A stretch of DNA of 64,000 nt from Sphingomonas sp. BK345 (lineage in GTDB: Bacteria; Pseudomonadota; Alphaproteobacteria; Sphingomonadales; Sphingomonadaceae). Positions 32,737 through 40,859 of this stretch are shown one piece after another (the first letter of the stretch is position 1; each line of letters begins with the position of its first letter). The stretch is taken from assembly GCF_014193845.1 (NCBI RefSeq), contig NZ_JACHZX010000001.1, positions 248,001-312,000 of the forward strand, read 5' to 3'. Below the pieces are notes generated by a model. That model saw only the letters and a program-made list of their open reading frames with translations, searched no databases and was not told the origin of the DNA. Made by a program: the position numbers and the translations under genes.

Positions 32737-33713
32737 ATTTCGGCGCCGGCGTAGAGCAGGCCGTCGTCGTAACGCACGCCCGGCGCGCGGTCTTCGGCGA
32801 GGAAGGTCGGGCCGTCGAGGTCGACCAGGTCGGCGAGCTGGCCCAGCACGAAGCCGGGCGCGGTGGCGAGACTGGTGCCAATCATCGTCCCCACCATCAC
32901 GCCCAGCCCGAGCCGGCGCGCCGCGGCGGCCATCAGCAGCCCCTCGGTGAGCCCGCCGCACTTGTCGAGCTTGATGTTGACCACGTCGAAGCGCCCGACC
33001 GCGCCGGCGACGTCGGCGAGCGTCAGCAGGCTCTCGTCGCCCGCGATCGCGATGGCGGAGCGGTAGCCGTCGAGCGCCGCCTCGGCGCCGCGGGCGAGCG
33101 GCTGCTCCAGCAGCGACACGCGGTGCGGCAGCAGGCCAGCGACCAGCGCGTCGAGTTCGGCGCGCGCGAAGCCCTGGTTACCGTCGACGCCGAGCCACAC
33201 GTCGGGGCGCGCCGCACGGATCGCGGCGACGCGCGCGAGGTCGAGGTCCAGCTCGCCGGTCAGCTTCACCTTGATCGAGCGCGCCCGTGCGTAGCCGCGC
33301 GCCACCGCCGCCATCGCCGCGGGCGTGTCGGCGCTGACGGTGAAGGTGGTGACGATCGGGCGCGGCGGCTCGCTCAGCCCGGCGAGCTGCCACACCGCCG
33401 TGCCGCTGCGTCGCGCCTCCAGGTCCCACAAAGCGGCGTCGACGGCGTTGCGCGCGCCGCCCGCGGGCATCAGCGCGCGCAGCTGCTCGCGCGTCGGCCC
33501 CGCCTCAATCGAGGCGCGCGCCGCCTCCACGTCGGCCAGCATCTTCGCGACATCGTCGCCGAGATAATAGGCGCCGGCGCCCTCGCCGCGCCCCTGGTGG
33601 GTGCCGTCGTCGAGCGTGACGACCAGCACCTCGGCAGTCTCGAAGACATAGCCTGAGATGCGGAAGGGCTGTGCCAGCCGCAGCGTCGCGGTCTCGGTGG
33701 CGAGCCGCAGCAT
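32724..33713 (-). CDS. dgcA: Enolase-superfamily N-acetyl-D-glutamate racemase DgcA / dipeptide epimerase
   Basis: The 329-residue protein starts at the ATG at 33713, overlapping the upstream stop as TGATG. It has the muconate-lactonizing-enzyme fold of the enolase superfamily: catalytic Lys in ARSIKVKLTGE, metal ligands in VWLGVDGNQGF, SLLEQPLA and IAGDESLL, and the second Lys in FDVVNIKLDKCGGLTEG. This pattern is shared by L-Ala-D/L-Glu epimerases and DgcA. The nearby dgcN favours the racemase of the D-Glu pathway, but dipeptide epimerase activity on peptidoglycan peptides fits the locus as well. Confidence 0.87.
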   Translation of the reverse strand: MLRLATETATLRLAQPFRISGYVFETAEVLVVTLDDGTHQGRGEGAGAYYLGDDVAKMLADVEAARASIEAGPTREQLRALMPAGGARNAVDAALWDLEARRSGTAVWQLAGLSEPPRPIVTTFTVSADTPAAMAAVARGYARARSIKVKLTGELDLDLARVAAIRAARPDVWLGVDGNQGFARAELDALVAGLLPHRVSLLEQPLARGAEAALDGYRSAIAIAGDESLLTLADVAGAVGRFDVVNIKLDKCGGLTEGLLMAAAARRLGLGVMVGTMIGTSLATAPGFVLGQLADLVDLDGPTFLAEDRAPGVRYDDGLLYAGAEIWGG

Positions 33714-35713
33714 CAGTAGAACACCGTCAGCGCGAGCAGGTGGAAGGCCGCCGCGACCCACAGCACCGCCAACGTGGCGACCAGCAGCAGCACCGCCCAC
33801 AGCTTGCGCGTCCACGGCCGGCCGCCGCGGAGCGTCACGACCGCGTTCCAGCCCGCGATTCCGACCGCGCCGACGAACACGACGATGCTGGCGATCTGGA
33901 GGAACGTCACCGAGGCGTCGCCCGGCGCGCTGTCGCCGAACAGCACCGAGATCAACCAGAACCAGCCGCCCAGAACCAGCAGCACCGCCAGCGCCATCAC
34001 CCGCGCAGCGCGCGCCGCGCGCAGCGGCACCCCGGCGAGCGGCGCGGCGGCCTGGTAGCGGCGCCGCAGGTACCAGTTCGCGGGCCAGAACAGCGCGGTC
34101 AGCAGTAATACGACGAGGCTGGCGTAGAGCGCAGGCAGCAGCCAAGCGGCGTCGCGGTAGGCGGGCACGCGGTCCCACACCATGAAGGGCGAGACGAGGT
34201 CGAAGCTCCAGCGCACCGGCTGCCCGTCGACCAGCTGCGCCGCGAGCCGGTCGTGTCCGGCGGGATCGCGCCAGACGTACGGCGCGACCTCGACCCAGGT
34301 GACCGGCACGCCGTTGGCGCCCTTGACCGAGGGGATGACGAGCCGGCCCTGCGCGTCGGCGCCCACCTCGGCCTGGCCGAACAGGTTGGCGATGTCGACG
34401 AAGTTGGTGAAGGACGAGCGGCTCACCTGCCAGTGGCCGGCGAGCGCCGCGGCGTGCCGGCGCGCGGTGGCCGTGTCGACGCGCCCGGCGGGCAGAGTCG
34501 CGGCGGGGAAGTAGCGGTCGGCGAAGTCCTGGAACAGTTGCCCGCGCGCGACATGCGCCGCGCCGTCGCGCCCGGCCGAGTTGAACGAAACGTACAGCCC
34601 GGTGCGCTCCGCCAGGAAGAGGTGAAGCGAGGTGTGCATCTGATTCGTGTCGCCCAGGTGCGCGATCACGCGGCGACCGTTGATGTTGGTCTCGAAGAAG
34701 CCGAGCTCCATGCGGTTGAGCGGCGGGATCAGCGATCGCGGGTTCACCTTGGCGAGCGGGCTGTCGTGCATCAGCGCCGCGGTCTCCGGACGCAGCACGC
34801 CGCGCCCGCCGTCGAGGTGCGCGATCATGAACTTGGCCATGTCGAGCCCCGAGGCGGAGAGCGACCCCGCCGGACCGGGCACGACGATCTCGAACGGCTT
34901 GGGATCGCCCGAGCCGAGCGGATAGCCCTCGGCCATCAGCCCGCGCAGCCGCGGCGGCAGCGGCTGACGGAAGCTCGCCGTGCGCATGTCGAGCGGGCGG
35001 AAGATGCGCTGCTCGACATAGTCGTCGAACGGCACGCCGCTGACCCGCTCGACGATATAGCCCGCCAGCGTCGTCGCCCAGTTGGAGTAGGCCGGGGTCG
35101 TACCCGGCGCGTAGACGCGCGCGGGGACGTGGCGCTTGAGATAGGCGCCGATCGGCTCGACGTCGCGCGCGTCATAGGTGATCAGCTTCTTGTTCGCCTC
35201 CTCGAACCCGGCGGTGTGCGTCATGATCTGGCGCAGCGTGATCGGTTGCCCGTGAAAGGCGGGGATGGCGAAATCGAGGTAGCGGTTGACGTCGGCGTCG
35301 AGGTCGAGCTTCCCGGCTTCGACCTGCTGCATCACCGCGGTCCAGGTGACGAGCTTGGATACTGAGCCAGGGCGGAAGAGGGTGAGGTTCGGATCGACCG
35401 GACGGCGCTTCGCGACGTCGGCATAGCCGTAGCCGCGCGCCGCGATCACCTGGCCGTCGCGCACCACCGTCACCACCGCGCCCGCGATGTCGCCACTGTG
35501 CAGCGCATACGGCATGTAGCCGTCGAGCCAGGCGGTGACGTCCTCGCCGGTGAGCGCGCGACCGACCGTGGGTGTGACCGGTGCCGCGGGCGCGGCCGGC
35601 TGCGCCACCGTCGGCGCGCCCGGCTTCACCGGCGCCTGCGCTGGCGCCAACGCCGCGATCGCCGCCGCGCCGAGCGCCGCCGACACCCACGCGAGCATCC
35701 GTCCCGTCCCCAT
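33713..35713 (-). CDS. Serine hydrolase (beta-lactamase fold) with C-terminal membrane domain
   Basis: The 666-residue protein starts at the ATG at 35713. A signal-like segment (LAWVSAALGAAAIAALAPAQ) and Pro/Ala linker precede the catalytic domain (about 55-400): Ser-x-x-Lys in FRPGSVSKLVTW, Tyr-x-Asn in PAYSNWATTLAG, and VIAHLGDTNQMH, where HLG replaces the HGG of its paralogue. Four membrane helices follow a beta domain (about 410-500). It resembles the 23398-25356 protein throughout. It is the first gene of an operon with dgcA and the POT transporter, divergent from the XRE regulator. Confidence 0.85.
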   Translation of the reverse strand: MGTGRMLAWVSAALGAAAIAALAPAQAPVKPGAPTVAQPAAPAAPVTPTVGRALTGEDVTAWLDGYMPYALHSGDIAGAVVTVVRDGQVIAARGYGYADVAKRRPVDPNLTLFRPGSVSKLVTWTAVMQQVEAGKLDLDADVNRYLDFAIPAFHGQPITLRQIMTHTAGFEEANKKLITYDARDVEPIGAYLKRHVPARVYAPGTTPAYSNWATTLAGYIVERVSGVPFDDYVEQRIFRPLDMRTASFRQPLPPRLRGLMAEGYPLGSGDPKPFEIVVPGPAGSLSASGLDMAKFMIAHLDGGRGVLRPETAALMHDSPLAKVNPRSLIPPLNRMELGFFETNINGRRVIAHLGDTNQMHTSLHLFLAERTGLYVSFNSAGRDGAAHVARGQLFQDFADRYFPAATLPAGRVDTATARRHAAALAGHWQVSRSSFTNFVDIANLFGQAEVGADAQGRLVIPSVKGANGVPVTWVEVAPYVWRDPAGHDRLAAQLVDGQPVRWSFDLVSPFMVWDRVPAYRDAAWLLPALYASLVVLLLTALFWPANWYLRRRYQAAAPLAGVPLRAARAARVMALAVLLVLGGWFWLISVLFGDSAPGDASVTFLQIASIVVFVGAVGIAGWNAVVTLRGGRPWTRKLWAVLLLVATLAVLWVAAAFHLLALTVFY

Positions 35714-35750
35714 TGCCGCCGCCTCCGCTTGTCGTTATCCTCAGGTATCA

Positions 35751-35781
35751 TCCTGATCAGGACAAGGTTATCCTGTTTAGG
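35751..35781. promoter_or_regulatory. TCCTGATCAGGA operator cluster between divergent genes
   Basis: A perfect 12-bp palindrome TCCTGATCAGGA at 35751-35762 is followed by the related TCCTGTTTAGG at 35771, exactly 20 bp later (two helical turns); a partial TCCTCAGG lies at 35738. The cluster sits between the serine hydrolase start (35713) and the XRE regulator start. The half-site TCCTGAT recurs in the receptor promoter at 31428, so the XRE regulator may bind both. Confidence 0.6.
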
Positions 35782-35812
35782 CGCCTCGTCAATGGCTCAT
35801 GGAGGACGCGCT

Positions 35813-36502
35813 TTGCCGACATCGCCCCCGACCCTGGGCGCGCTCCTCAAGGGGCTCCGCGCGCGCGAGGGCTGGACGCTCAAGGAGATGAGCGCCAAGT
35901 CCGGCATTCCGGTCTCGACCCTCTCCAAGATCGAGCACGATCGGCTGACGCTGACCTATGACAAGTTGCAGGTCCTCGCCCGGCGGCTCGGCATGCGCAT
36001 GACCGACCTGTTCGCCGAGGAGAGCGAGGAGGCGGCGCAGCCCGTCACCGCGCGACGCAGCCTCGGCGACGTCGCGCATTCGGTGCGCGTGGAGACGCCC
36101 AACTACGACTATTACTACCTCTGCACCGAGCTGCGGCGGAAGCGCATGATCCCGGTCGTCACCAAGATCCGCGCCCGCTCGGCCGAGCAGTTCGGCGAGC
36201 TGGTGCGTCATTCGGGCGAGGAGTTCCTCTACGTGCTGAGCGGGCGGGTGGAAGTGCAGACCGAATTCTACGATCCGGTCACACTCGAGCCCGGTCAGGC
36301 GATCTACATCGACTCGAGCATGGGACATGCCTATCTCGCCGCGACGGGCTGCGAGGAGGCCGAGGTGCTGGCGGTGATGTCGAGCGCCGAGGAGGAACTG
36401 ATGGAATCGCTGCTGACTCTCCACCACGGCCAGCGCGGCGCGGGCGCCGAGAATGAGAACGACCCGCCCGCGTCGCCGCGCCGCCGCGGAGGCGCCCGAT
36501 GA
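35813..36502 (+). CDS. XRE-family regulator with cupin sensor domain
   Basis: I chose the TTG at 35813 because GGAGGA lies six bases upstream, giving 229 residues; an in-frame ATG at 35792 has no good site. Residues about 5-65 form the Xre helix-turn-helix (LKGLRAREGWTLKEMSAKSG, then STLSKIEHDRLTLTYDKLQ). Residues about 120-190 form a cupin beta-barrel (HSGEEFLYVLSGRVEVQTEF, then LEPGQAIYIDSSMGHAYLA). XRE-cupin proteins such as SutR or PuuR sense small metabolites and repress catabolic genes. The membrane dipeptidase gene follows with ATGA overlap. Confidence 0.88.
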   Translation: MPTSPPTLGALLKGLRAREGWTLKEMSAKSGIPVSTLSKIEHDRLTLTYDKLQVLARRLGMRMTDLFAEESEEAAQPVTARRSLGDVAHSVRVETPNYDYYYLCTELRRKRMIPVVTKIRARSAEQFGELVRHSGEEFLYVLSGRVEVQTEFYDPVTLEPGQAIYIDSSMGHAYLAATGCEEAEVLAVMSSAEEELMESLLTLHHGQRGAGAENENDPPASPRRRGGAR

Positions 36503-37728
36503 GGGCCGCTCTGCTCGCCGCCGCGGCGCTGCTCGCCGCCACGCCCGCCGCCGCGCAGGACTATACCGCCCGCGTGGCGCGCGTGCTCAAGGCAACGCCG
36601 CTGATCGACGGCCACAACGACTGGCCCGAGGCGCTGCGCGAGCGCGAGGGCGAGAAGCGCTGGACGATGGACCTGCGTGACCTCGGCGCGAGCGACCCCG
36701 CCTACAACACCGACATCGCGCGGCTGCGGCGCGGGCTGGTCGGCGGGCAGTTCTGGTCGGTGTGGGTGTCGCCCGACCTGCCCGGCAAGGAGCAGGTGGA
36801 GCAGACGCTCGAGCAGATCGATCTCGTCCGCTCGCTCGCCGACCGCTACCCCGACACGTTCGCGTTGACACGCACCGCCGCCGACGTGCGCCGCGCGCAC
36901 GCCGCGGGGCTGATCGCCTGCCTCATCGGCGTGGAGGGCGGCGGCCAGATCGACGGCAGCCTCTCGGTGCTGCGCGCCTATGCCGCACTGGGCGCGGGCT
37001 ATCTCACCCTCACCCACTCGCGCACGATCGACTGGGCCGACTCCGCCACCGACGATCCGCGCCATGACGGCCTCACCGACTTCGGGCGAAAGGTGGTGCT
37101 CGAGCTCAACCGGCTCGGCATGCTGGTCGACCTGTCGCATGTCAGCGAGAAGGTGATGCGCGACGCGCTGGCGGTGACGCGCGCGCCGGTGATCTTCTCG
37201 CACTCGGGGGCGCGCGCGCTGAACGACCACCCGCGCAACGTGTCGGACGACGTGCTGCGGCTGGTGGCGCGCAACGGCGGCGTGGTGATGGTCGACTATG
37301 CGCCTGGCTATGTCGCCGACGCCTACCGCCGCTGGTCCGCCGACTCGCTGGCCGAGAAGGCGCGGCTCAACTCGCCGCCGTACAACGGTCTCGACATCGG
37401 CCAGCCGGACAAGGCGGCGGCGGATTACGCCGCCTGGCTACGAGCGCATCCAGCCCCGGCGGTGACGCTGTCGCAGGTGGCGGATCATATCGCTCATGTC
37501 GCCAAGGTCGCGGGTGTCGATCACGTCGGGCTCGGCTCGGATTTCGACGGCGTTGGCGCGACCTTGCCGCAGGGACTCGGCGACGTGTCGACCTATCCCG
37601 CGCTGCTCGCCGAGATGATGCGCCGCGGCTGGTCCGACGCGGACGTCGCCAAGCTGGCCGGCGGCAACGTGCTGCGCGTGATGGAAGGCGCCGAGCGGGT
37701 CAAGGCGCAGTTCACGTCGCGGCAGTGA
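36499..37728 (+). CDS. Membrane dipeptidase (M19, renal dipeptidase type), exported
   Basis: The 409-residue protein starts at the ATG at 36499, overlapping the regulator stop. It has a Sec signal (MRAALLAAAALLAATPAAAQ). It is a binuclear zinc amidohydrolase: metal ligands in PLIDGHNDWPE, bridging Glu in IGVEGGGQI, His in VDLSHVSEKVM and FSHSGARALN, and Asp in HVGLGSDFDGVG. M19 dipeptidases accept dipeptides with a C-terminal D-amino acid, which fits the locus. It is expected in the periplasm. A strong terminator follows. Confidence 0.92.
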   Translation: MRAALLAAAALLAATPAAAQDYTARVARVLKATPLIDGHNDWPEALREREGEKRWTMDLRDLGASDPAYNTDIARLRRGLVGGQFWSVWVSPDLPGKEQVEQTLEQIDLVRSLADRYPDTFALTRTAADVRRAHAAGLIACLIGVEGGGQIDGSLSVLRAYAALGAGYLTLTHSRTIDWADSATDDPRHDGLTDFGRKVVLELNRLGMLVDLSHVSEKVMRDALAVTRAPVIFSHSGARALNDHPRNVSDDVLRLVARNGGVVMVDYAPGYVADAYRRWSADSLAEKARLNSPPYNGLDIGQPDKAAADYAAWLRAHPAPAVTLSQVADHIAHVAKVAGVDHVGLGSDFDGVGATLPQGLGDVSTYPALLAEMMRRGWSDADVAKLAGGNVLRVMEGAERVKAQFTSRQ

Positions 37729-37736
37729 CCCGGGTC

Positions 37737-37772
37737 GACGGGCCGGCGCGCGCGATACCGCGCCGGCCCGTC
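37737..37772. terminator. Bidirectional intrinsic terminator
   Basis: A perfect 14-bp stem (37737-37750 with 37759-37772, GACGGGCCGGCGCG) and an 8-base loop lie between the dipeptidase stop and the convergent receptor stop. There is no long T-run, but stem strength and position are clear. Confidence 0.8.
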
Positions 37773-37779
37773 GTCACGC

Positions 37780-40482
37780 TCACATGATCAGGCGGGCGGT
37801 CAGGACGAAGCGGCGCTCCTGTTCGAGGAAGCTGGCGGGCAGCTCCGCACCGCTGCCGATCAGGATATACTCCTTGCGCTGCGTATCCAGCAGGTTGTTG
37901 ACGTTGAAGCCGAGCTGGACGTTGCGCGTGACGAAGGCGTTCACCGACAAATCGAGCTGCCCGTAGTCGCGGACGTATCGCTCGGCGCCGAACTGCCGCC
38001 CCACGTTGTCGTCGCGCAGATAGGCGCTGCGCCAGGCATAGGCGAGCCGCGCGTCGATCCCGGCATGATCATAATAAAGCACCGCATTGGCGCTCTTCTT
38101 CGACAGGCCCGGCAGCGGCGTGGTGCGCGACACGCCGTCGGCGCTGCGCACGCTGGCCTTGCTGTCGGCATAGGTGAAGTTGAGGATCGTGCCGAAGTAG
38201 CTCAGCGCGCCGGGCAGGAAGAAGAACGGCGACTGAAGCCCCGCTTCGAGCCCGTGGATCGTCGCACTGTCACCGTTGGTCGGCTGAGTGAAGGCGATGA
38301 TGCCGCTGGTCGGCAGGCCGGTCTCCTGATCGGGGAAGCTGGCCAGCTCCGAGACGGTCGTCTGCGAGATCAGCGAACCGATCTGCTTGGCGAAGCCGTT
38401 GAGAGTCAAGAGCGCACCCGGGTGGAAATACCACTCGAAGCCGAGATCTTCCTGGTCGGCGAGATAGGGGCGGAGATTGGGATTGCCGCGGTTGCCGGTG
38501 CGCGGCCCCGAGTTGATCGTCGTCGCGGGGCTCAGCTGATCGAGCGTCGGGCGGGTCATCGCGCGCGAGTAGGTGCCGCGGATCAGCATGTTGGGCGCGA
38601 CTTCCCAGCGCGCGTTGATCGCCGGCAGGAAGTTGGTGTAGCGCGCGTCGACGTTACTCGGGGTCAGCTCGGTGCCGATCAGACCGAAGCCGTCCGACGA
38701 CGTGTCCGTCACGATCACGCGCAGCCCGGCGTTGACGGAAAGCGCACCCATGGTGAAGTTGCCCTGGAGGTAACCGCCGTAGGTCTGCTCCACCACCTGG
38801 AAGGAGTTGAGCTGGTCACCCTGAGGATCGGTCGCGAACTGGTCCGAGGTGAACGGGTCGAGCCCCGGGTAGATCGTCTGGATCAGCTTCGCGCGATCGA
38901 CCGAGAGGATGCGATCGGGCGTGGTCGCGTTGCGCACGCTGAACGGCAGCGTGGCGGCGAACGCACCGAGGCCGAGCGGGCTGGCGCCGAGCAGCTCGGC
39001 GCCATTGTACAGCCCGACGTTGCGCGCCTGCTGGCGCGAGGTGCGGTGGGTGTAGCGCGCGCCGGCCTGGATGCTGGCTAGGCCGGGCACCCCCTCGAAC
39101 TCGCGGGTCGCGTCGACGCGACCGACATATTCGTCGATCGTGTTCACCGCGCGGTTGAAGATGAAGACGTTGTAGCCGAAGCGATTGGGGTTGCTGCTGA
39201 AGTCGGTGGCGGTCGAGGAGAATTGCGGCACGTCGCCGTCGACGCGATAGGTCACGTCGGCGCCGTAGGCGGCGAAGGAATAGAGGTCGAGCTCGTTGCT
39301 GGAACGCTGGTGCGCGTAGCTGAAGCCCGGCGTGATCGTCAGATGGTCGGCCGCCTCCCATTTGGCGCGCAGCGTGCCCTGATAGACCTTGTTCTCCTGC
39401 GGCTGGTAGCTGTAGCCGACGCGGTTCTGGATGTTGCGGAAGGTCGCTTGGGTGACCGCGCCGTTCTCGACGACATAGTCGGTCGGCGCCTGATTGCCCG
39501 GCGCGCTGGTGCCGTCGGCGAAGAAGCTGGTCCCCTCGATCGGCGCGTCGGGGCGATCGTCGATCTGCGTCCCCTTGCGCCGCGCGTAGAGGAAGTCGGC
39601 GGTCAGCTCGAGCCGCTCGGTCGGGCGCGCCTGCCCGGCGACAGTGACGCCGAGATTCTCGCGCTTCTGCTGGTAACTGTAGAAGGCCGTGGTGCGGGGC
39701 GTGGCGGCGTCGAGCAGCGTCGCCGGCGCGGTGGCGAGCACGTCGGCGGAGGCGATGTTGCGGAACGGCACCCAGGGGCCGAAGTCGACCTCGTTGGTGC
39801 GGAAGTCGGTCTTCGAATAGGCCGCGGCGACGGTGATGCCGTAGCGGTCGTCCCAGTTCTGGCTGACCAGCCCGAACAGGCGCGGCATCGCCTTGCCCTT
39901 CTGCCCGATCGTGACCCCGCCGGTCGCGGTGACGCGAAGCCCGGGTATGTCGAAGGGCTTGGGCGTCTCCTGCAGGATCGTGCCGGCGAGCCCGCCCTCG
40001 ACGGTGCTGGCGGTCGGCGACTTCTCGACCGTCACCTTGGCGAACAACTCGGGCGCGAGGACGCTGAAGTCGAAGCCGTTGAGCGCGGTGCCGCCGTTGA
40101 TCTCGCTGCGCGTGAACTGCGGACCGAGGCCGCGCAGGTTGATCGTCTGCCCCTCGCCGTTGACCGAACGGTCGATCGTGATGCCGGGCACGCGCTGGAG
40201 CGATTCCGCCAGGTTGTTGTCGGGGAACTTGCCGATGTCCTGCGCCGAGATCACGTCGACGACCGAGATCGAGCGGCGCTTGTCGGCGAGCGAACGCTCG
40301 ATGCCGGCGCGCAGACCGGTGACGACGACGTCGGCACCTTCCGCGTCCGATGGCGCGATCTCGGCACCATCGGTGGGGGCGTTGGCGCCGATCGTCTGCG
40401 CCTGCGCGCTTGTGCCGGCCGAGACGATCGCGCTGCCGATCAGGAGGGTTTGACGCAGTCGGCGGTACGCACAGCTCTTCAT
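37780..40482 (-). CDS. TonB-dependent receptor, carbohydrate type (with GH27/Aga genes)
   Basis: The 900-residue protein starts at the ATG at 40482. It has a signal peptide (LIGSAIVSAGTSAQAQ), a plug with the sugar-receptor pattern DVVVTGLRAGIERSLADKR, ISAQDIGKFPDNNLAESLQR, PGITIDR and TINLRGLGPQFT, and a barrel ending EQERRFVLTARLIM. Receptors with the DIGKFPDxNLAESLQRxPG motif belong to the sphingomonad/xanthomonad CUT group for oligosaccharides. Its promoter, about 200 bp upstream, nearly matches that of the receptor at 51890. It is predicted to import galactose- or GalNAc-containing oligosaccharides. Confidence 0.93.
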   Translation of the reverse strand: MKSCAYRRLRQTLLIGSAIVSAGTSAQAQTIGANAPTDGAEIAPSDAEGADVVVTGLRAGIERSLADKRRSISVVDVISAQDIGKFPDNNLAESLQRVPGITIDRSVNGEGQTINLRGLGPQFTRSEINGGTALNGFDFSVLAPELFAKVTVEKSPTASTVEGGLAGTILQETPKPFDIPGLRVTATGGVTIGQKGKAMPRLFGLVSQNWDDRYGITVAAAYSKTDFRTNEVDFGPWVPFRNIASADVLATAPATLLDAATPRTTAFYSYQQKRENLGVTVAGQARPTERLELTADFLYARRKGTQIDDRPDAPIEGTSFFADGTSAPGNQAPTDYVVENGAVTQATFRNIQNRVGYSYQPQENKVYQGTLRAKWEAADHLTITPGFSYAHQRSSNELDLYSFAAYGADVTYRVDGDVPQFSSTATDFSSNPNRFGYNVFIFNRAVNTIDEYVGRVDATREFEGVPGLASIQAGARYTHRTSRQQARNVGLYNGAELLGASPLGLGAFAATLPFSVRNATTPDRILSVDRAKLIQTIYPGLDPFTSDQFATDPQGDQLNSFQVVEQTYGGYLQGNFTMGALSVNAGLRVIVTDTSSDGFGLIGTELTPSNVDARYTNFLPAINARWEVAPNMLIRGTYSRAMTRPTLDQLSPATTINSGPRTGNRGNPNLRPYLADQEDLGFEWYFHPGALLTLNGFAKQIGSLISQTTVSELASFPDQETGLPTSGIIAFTQPTNGDSATIHGLEAGLQSPFFFLPGALSYFGTILNFTYADSKASVRSADGVSRTTPLPGLSKKSANAVLYYDHAGIDARLAYAWRSAYLRDDNVGRQFGAERYVRDYGQLDLSVNAFVTRNVQLGFNVNNLLDTQRKEYILIGSGAELPASFLEQERRFVLTARLIM

Positions 40483-40859
40483 GTTAGCCCCCTGTTTCGT
40501 TTCGCATCGTTGTCGTCATGCCGACGCCGCTGCTCGCTGCGCCCGCGACCGTCGCTGGCATCACTCGATCGCGCGAGAGTCGCCTCGCCTACTCAGACAC
40601 TCATCGGACATTCCCGGCTCAGGACGCTGGGTCCTCCGCCTCGTTCAGCCGATCGCACGTAAAGGTCAGCGCGCTTTCTTTCGCTGTGCTATCGCGAGCG
40701 CAACATCACAGTCAATTAGAAAAGAAGCGAAACCACCCGAATATAGATGAAAGGCGGCGACGACGGGTGCGTCCGCGCAACAAACGTGCGGCGCTCGGTT
40801 TCTCGATCGGCCCTGTCCACGGCAAGGCGGCGGCCCGCGGCGGCCCCGCAGCGGCTTCT
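40483..40859. other. Intergenic region with long receptor leader and promoter
   Basis: About 375 bp. It holds the operator/promoter block at 40687-40734, a further CTTTCTTTCG at about 40674, and a leader of about 200 bases before the receptor ATG at 40482. No gene is supported. Confidence 0.6.
40687..40734 (-). promoter_or_regulatory. Operator and promoter of the receptor gene, DeoR/AgaR-type
   Basis: Read on the minus strand from 40734: GGTTTCGCTTCTTTTCTA then a -35-like TTGACT and a -10-like GATAGC about 16 bases later. The 48-bp block differs at only 8 positions from 51797-51844. The TTTCGYTTCTTTTC repeats match the style of AgaR/DeoR-type sites, so the DeoR protein encoded at 50955 is the candidate regulator. 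Confidence 0.65.

Noticed and set aside
20836..37728. Calling the locus a true microcystin (mlr) cluster
   Set aside because: No mlrA-type CAAX-like protease and no mlrC-type M81 peptidase were found; the shared gene classes are broad families.
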